Below the pieces are notes generated by a model. The model did not search any database, was not told where the DNA came from, and was given only the letters and a program-made list of their open reading frames with translations. From DATIJJ01 sp964612855 (GTDB taxonomy: Bacteria; Pseudomonadota; Gammaproteobacteria; DSM-16500): a stretch of 9,405 bases of DNA. The position numbers and the translations under genes are program-made. Below are positions 6,809 through 9,405 of this stretch, one piece after another (the first letter of the stretch is position 1; each line of letters begins with the position of its first letter). The stretch spans positions 1-9,405 of the forward strand of contig CAZTDR010000084.1 of assembly GCA_964612855.1 (NCBI GenBank), written 5' to 3'.

Positions 6809-7105
6809 TTAACCTGCTAACGCAAGCTCTACAGCTTTATGATCGCGTGCAATAACAACAAGATAAGCTCTAGCTGCCCCCTCTGGCTGCCTTATTCCTT
6901 GCTCCCATTTTTCTAAAGTGCGAATGCTAAACCCATATTTATCGGCGAATTGCTTTCTAGTAAGATGCAATTCTAAGCGTATTTTTTTTACGTCCACTTT
7001 TTGAGGGATGGAAACTTTATGTGTTTTAGCACCAGTTTTTTCTTTTTTTGCGTAAGCAAGGGCTTCTTTTGCGCCTTGTAATAGACTTTTACTTAACTTG
7101 CTCAT
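6809..7105 (-). CDS. HigA-type XRE antitoxin
   Basis: A 98-residue DNA-binding antitoxin. After a Lys-rich, probably flexible N-terminal part (1-37) that would contact the toxin, an XRE helix-turn-helix covers about 39-78, with RKQFADKYGFSIRTLEKWEQ and then RQPEGAARAYL, as in HigA2-like antitoxins. The ATG at 7105 is chosen because GAGAGG precedes it, overlapping the end of the toxin gene; the upstream in-frame ATG at 7132 lies inside the toxin gene. It begins 4 bp after the toxin stop, so both come from one transcript. It neutralises the toxin and, with it, probably represses the shared promoter at the palindrome 7484-7498. Confidence 0.85.
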   Translation of the reverse strand: MSKLSKSLLQGAKEALAYAKKEKTGAKTHKVSIPQKVDVKKIRLELHLTRKQFADKYGFSIRTLEKWEQGIRQPEGAARAYLVVIARDHKAVELALAG

Positions 7106-7109
7106 TTGA

Positions 7110-7460
7110 TTACCTCTCGTATTCGGCAACAATCAATTTTATGATTTTGCGCAGTGCAGTTTTTTCGGTAGCTGTTAAGTCAATTTTTTGATTTTTCTTA
7201 TATGCCGTAAATAAAAAAATTGGAATGTCTTGGTCATGGTAATAATAAATTATTCTTGCGCCGCCACTTTTACCTTTATGAGCATCCGCCTGCCACCTAA
7301 TTTTGCGCGCACCACCGGTACCTTGGATTAAGTCGCCTAATAAGGGATACTCGGCAATGTAATTAATAAAATTTTGCCTCTCCTTGTCGTCCATGCAGTC
7401 TTTGGCTTGCTTGATGAACTCGGGTGTTTCCACAACTGTTTGCAAGGTTTTCCGTTTCAT
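7110..7460 (-). CDS. RelE/HigB-family toxin
   Basis: A 116-residue member of the RelE/HigB group of ribosome-dependent mRNA interferases. The family core is clear: ARKIRWQ (51-57), then GKSGGARIIYYYH (63-75), then FLFTAYKKNQKIDLTATEK (82-100), with basic and tyrosine residues where the RNA-cleaving surface lies. Length is normal and no residue is obviously missing, so it may be active. The gene comes first and the antitoxin second, the HigBA order. The ATG at 7460 has AGGAT as ribosome site, and a promoter with a built-in palindrome lies directly upstream. Such pairs are common on islands and may stabilise the attachment-site region next to it. Confidence 0.85.
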   Translation of the reverse strand: MKRKTLQTVVETPEFIKQAKDCMDDKERQNFINYIAEYPLLGDLIQGTGGARKIRWQADAHKGKSGGARIIYYYHDQDIPIFLFTAYKKNQKIDLTATEKTALRKIIKLIVAEYER

Positions 7461-7479
7461 TCGGTTATCCTAATATAAT

Positions 7480-7507
7480 ATTATACCCCATTGGGGTACT
7501 TAATCAA
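7480..7507 (-). promoter_or_regulatory. Toxin-antitoxin promoter with palindromic operator
   Basis: On the minus strand TTGATT (7507-7502) and a consensus TATAAT (7485-7480) are 16 bp apart. Between and overlapping them is TACCCCATTGGGGTA (7484-7498), a palindrome with 7-bp arms. A dimeric antitoxin bound there would block RNA polymerase, the standard autoregulation of this type of module. Confidence 0.65.
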
Positions 7508-7601
7508 ATCTCTTGATCGTTAAAAGCGAGGCTTGAGGAGAGTATTGTGATACTTTTTTGATGTAGTAAATTTGTAACAAACTCCCGCCGATTTCCTGCT
7601 A

Positions 7602-7621
7602 ATTGTAGTAGATTGTAGTAG
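7602..7621 (+). repeat. Tandem 10-mer, two copies
   Basis: ATTGTAGTAG occurs twice in direct succession (7602-7611 and 7612-7621), and a related ATGTAGTAAA lies at 7561. Short direct repeats within about 100 bp of a tRNA-derived att core fit arm-type sites of a tyrosine integrase; no integrase gene is in the window. Confidence 0.45.
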
Positions 7622-7685
7622 GTTTGGTTATTGCCAAAACATCGCAAGATGTTGATTTTTAATTAAAATTAATAACGCAAACCCG

Positions 7686-7728
7686 CTTCGTAATCAGTAG
7701 GTCGGAGGTTCGACTCCTCTCGTCGGCA
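7686..7728 (+). other. 3' fragment of tRNA-Thr(CGT), probable att site
   Basis: The 43 bases match the 3' part of a threonine tRNA from the anticodon loop (TTCGTAA, anticodon CGT) onward: the strand TCAG closing the anticodon stem, a variable loop, a T arm GGAGG TTCGACT CCTCT and the acceptor strand CGTCGGC plus discriminator A. The 5' half is missing, and the bases before the loop do not pair with TCAG. No CCA follows. Tyrosine integrases commonly recombine at the anticodon loop and leave just such a fragment at the far end of an island, so this is best read as an attachment-site scar, not a working tRNA. Confidence 0.7.
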
Positions 7729-7789
7729 AGTAAAATTTCGATTAAAAACAAAAAGTTAAAACTGACCGCGCTAAGCGGCAAGTCATGCG

Positions 7790-7833
7790 GGCTCTTTCCC
7801 GGCTCTTTCCCGGCTCTTTCCCGGCTCTTTCCC
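7790..7833. repeat. Four tandem copies of an 11-mer
   Basis: GGCTCTTTCCC is repeated four times without a mismatch (7790-7800, 7801-7811, 7812-7822, 7823-7833). The perfect match suggests recent expansion by slippage. It sits about 60 bp beyond the tRNA fragment. An 11-bp unit would break any reading frame, so it is unlikely to be coding. A short stem CCGC/GCGG (7766-7778) precedes it. Confidence 0.85.
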
Positions 7834-7872
7834 ACTTTAGGGGGCACTTCGCTTATGAGCACAACACTTTAA

Positions 7873-8067
7873 CTCGTAATCTGTAATTTTCATGACTTTC
7901 CAGTTATTATTGCTCCTAAGGCAACCATTAAAGCGACTGTGCGTTTTTTAATATTTCCACCCGTGCAAGAGGGTGAGGGTGACTACGTTCAAGATGTTGC
8001 AATTGTCGATCACTTTGGTAATAAGCATTGGATAAAAAAATGTCGTTTTAAGTTTACCCCCTTCTGA
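7873..8067 (+). pseudogene. C-terminal remnant of an unknown gene
   Basis: An open frame without a start ends with TGA at 8065-8067. Its 64 residues read like real protein: FPVIIAPKATIKATVRFLIF, then GDYVQDVAIVDHFGNKHWIK and KCRFKF, a run of alternating hydrophobic residues suggesting beta strands, with the turn-like VDHFGNKH. It lacks the N-terminal part and a ribosome site, so I take it as a decayed gene end left by rearrangement near the att scar. I cannot name the family. Confidence 0.35.
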
Positions 8068-8097
8068 TAGTTTGCTTAAATTAAAAATAATACTGAG

Positions 8098-8307
8098 CTA
8101 AAGAAAAGGTGTAAGCTCATCTATAGTTGTAATCAGTTTTTCCTCCCAATCTGTGGGGATATGTCTTTTAGCAAATTTTAATGCTTGCATAGCAAATGCA
8201 TGTATTTGATTGTCTGTGCTCAAGCGACTTACGTAAGGCAAAGCTGCAAGATGGTTTAGGTCATCGATATGGCTTTTTTTCCACGCCATGCCGATATTTC
8301 GTAGCAT
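8098..8307 (-). pseudogene. Short frame, likely C-terminal remnant of a larger gene
   Basis: From the ATG at 8307 this encodes 69 residues, two or three amphipathic helices (DDLNHLAALPYVSRL, then IHAFAMQALKFAKRH, then EEKLITTIDELTPFL). No ribosome site precedes that ATG, and the frame stays open upstream for about 16 more codons, reading CPYYTQHY before MLRNIG, into the end of the PIN-like gene. This suggests a gene whose 5' part has been lost. It could instead be a small downstream partner of the PIN-like gene, 38 bp after it, translated by coupling. The family is not recognised. Confidence 0.4.
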
Positions 8308-8345
8308 ATAATGTTGCGTATAATAAGGGCACCATATGCTAGAAA

Positions 8346-9002
8346 TTAATGAGGATTTTTAATGAGCCAGCTAATAAATTCATCTATTGGGTCAATTAAA
8401 TTTTGAGATATTACAGAGTTAATAACAGCGCTTTGAAGATTTAGTTTTGTAATGTCGTCTTTCAATACGCGTCTCAAATTTTTTTGCATTTCTTTGTTTT
8501 TATTCGGGGTGTTGTGCATATTGTTAATTAAGGTAGAGTTGGTGTGTGACCAGCTGTATATATGTTCTGTTGATAAAGATCGCGATTGGGACTTTTCACT
8601 TACTAAGACGGTTATTATTTGTTCGATTGATTTTCCACGATAAGCAAGTCGTATTGGGAGGCTGTTCTCTTCTGTCTCTAGGGTGTCGACATAATCCTCC
8701 ACAAAAGGACTAATGGAAAAAAATTTTCGATGTTTGAAACATTTGAGAGCGTTTTTTATTTCTTCCCGCTTTAGATCAGCTGCATTCCTGAGCCATTTTA
8801 TAGGCAGTTGATCCAAGAATTTCCCCATTTTAATAGCGCTATGAATATCCTCTCTGTCTGTTATGTCAAAAATATGAGTAATAGATAATATAAAAGTATG
8901 ATTACCAGAATCTTTTAATTGATCTAAGATTGCAATCTCGTTCGCATGCAGGGTTTCTTTATGCCATTTTTGCAAATGAGAAGTGTCGAGATAAATTTCC
9001 AT
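8346..9002 (-). CDS. PIN-domain-like protein
   Basis: A 218-residue protein beginning MEIYLDTSHL, the first strand of a PIN nuclease fold with its metal-binding Asp6. A second strand and turn, FILSITHIFDITDRED (37-52), follows, where Asp46 takes the place of the usual acidic residue at the start of a helix, and then helices to about 95. The remainder (100-218) is helical and longer than in VapC toxins (about 130 residues), so this is not a classical VapC. No antitoxin gene precedes it. An AAAGGT ribosome site supports the ATG at 9002. The later catalytic Asp residues cannot be placed with certainty, so RNase activity is only possible. The upstream flank carries the 18-bp inverted repeats at 9070-9130. 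Confidence 0.55.
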   Translation of the reverse strand: MEIYLDTSHLQKWHKETLHANEIAILDQLKDSGNHTFILSITHIFDITDREDIHSAIKMGKFLDQLPIKWLRNAADLKREEIKNALKCFKHRKFFSISPFVEDYVDTLETEENSLPIRLAYRGKSIEQIITVLVSEKSQSRSLSTEHIYSWSHTNSTLINNMHNTPNKNKEMQKNLRRVLKDDITKLNLQSAVINSVISQNLIDPIDEFISWLIKNPH

Positions 9003-9069
9003 GCAATCGACCTTTATTTGATCAAAAAAGTGTTAATTATTTTGTTACGTGCCCCTTAAGGAAAAAATG

Positions 9070-9130
9070 GTGTCAAGTAACCTCATTATACATTCCTATC
9101 TAAAAAATACTAAATGAGGTTACTTGACAC
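9070..9130. repeat. 61-bp element with perfect 18-bp inverted repeats
   Basis: GTGTCAAGTAACCTCATT (9070-9087) and its exact reverse complement (9113-9130) enclose 25 A/T-rich bases. The long perfect arms, the outer GTGTCAA and the absence of a T tract argue for a mobile MITE- or REP-like element, not a terminator. No clear target duplication is visible. The reading frame to its right has no start and opens at its inner edge, as if the element had landed in a gene. Confidence 0.65.
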
Positions 9131-9405
9131 TGTTTCCATGAGAAAATTAATCCCTATGATCTATATAATAATCAAACACCATATCCAGATGAAGTATTAA
9201 ACGAGATAAAAACTGAGCTTCAACACTTAGAAAGGCCAAAAAAATAAGGCCAAATAGGTATGATCCTTCTGTGTTGTTATCAGAAAATAAAGCATATGCG
9301 CTTTATAATAAATTTAAATACCACCCCAATAAGCAACAAGGGTATCTCGGTTATGGAGCAACAGCTAGAGTAAAATTAACCTTAGAAGTATTTAGCAAAA
9401 AGTGG
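9128..9405 (+). pseudogene. Truncated, frameshifted gene running off the right edge
   Basis: An open frame without a start reads from the inverted repeat through INPYDLYNNQTPYPDEVLNE to ERPKK and stops at TAA (9245-9247), directly after a run of seven A (9238-9244). The frame that overlaps this run reads on to the window end: RPNRYDPSVLLSEN, ALYNKFKYHPNKQ, GYLGYGATARVKLTLEVF. One extra A would join the two into a single protein. I take it as one gene with lost 5' end and a homopolymer frameshift, though sequencing error or slippage could also explain it. The protein family is unknown. Confidence 0.45.

Noticed and set aside
7484..7833. CRISPR array
   Set aside because: The 11-mers are directly adjacent without spacers and the 10-mers occur only twice; no cas gene is present.
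7659..7862. A 67-codon minus-strand frame across the tRNA fragment and 11-mer repeats
   Set aside because: Its peptide contains RSRTSDLLIT, a well-known artefact from reading tRNA genes antisense, and the remainder is the translated tandem repeat. No ribosome site.
8452..8643. A 63-codon plus-strand frame inside the PIN-like gene
   Set aside because: It is antisense to a better-supported gene with a ribosome site, and its hydrophobic, Cys-rich content looks like a shadow frame.

Overview
The window is A+T-rich and looks like accessory DNA of a gammaproteobacterium. The protein style, including a LuxR-type sensor domain, a large effector-like protein and a stand-alone XRE regulator, reminds me most of the Legionellales (Legionella, Coxiella, Aquicella and relatives). 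That placement is inference; no rRNA or other marker gene is present.

Left edge (1-869): the end of an IS66-family element carrying the start of its first gene, with the terminal repeat ending at 214. It abuts a 3' gene stub and a run of four GTCAAT boxes at 23-25 bp spacing that resembles an IS21-family end. About 450 bp of non-coding DNA follows, rich in small dyads and holding a REP-like motif.

Main block (870-6609): a tightly packed minus-strand cluster reads, in transcription order, XRE regulator (6057-5542), LuxR-type sensor domain without a DNA-binding part (5540-4995), complete peptide deformylase (4984-4418), MHS-type MFS transporter (4418-3129) and a large protein with the zinc-dependent deaminase signature HAE...CxxC and a basic, NLS-like tail (3077-870). 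Junctions are overlapping or 1 to 51 nt apart, so one transcript is likely. A divergent promoter region with an 8-bp inverted repeat separates this cluster from a plus-strand gene for a 111-residue helical protein of unknown function, which is followed by a hairpin.

Right part (6809-9405): a HigB/HigA-type toxin-antitoxin pair with a palindromic operator set in its promoter; a 3' fragment of a threonine tRNA (anticodon CGT) that looks like the attachment-site scar of an integrated island, with a tandem 10-mer upstream and four copies of an 11-mer downstream; a gene-end remnant; a truncated 69-residue reading frame behind a PIN-like gene; a 61-bp element with perfect 18-bp inverted repeats; and a frameshifted gene running off the right edge. 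The density of IS ends, att scar, toxin-antitoxin pair and gene stubs marks this as a genomic island or a boundary between islands.

The most notable content is the five-gene cluster. A two-protein sensor/regulator pair appears to control a spare peptide deformylase, an exporter-like carrier and a predicted nucleic-acid or nucleotide deaminase. Whether the deaminase is an effector toward a host, a toxin or a defence protein cannot be settled from sequence alone.
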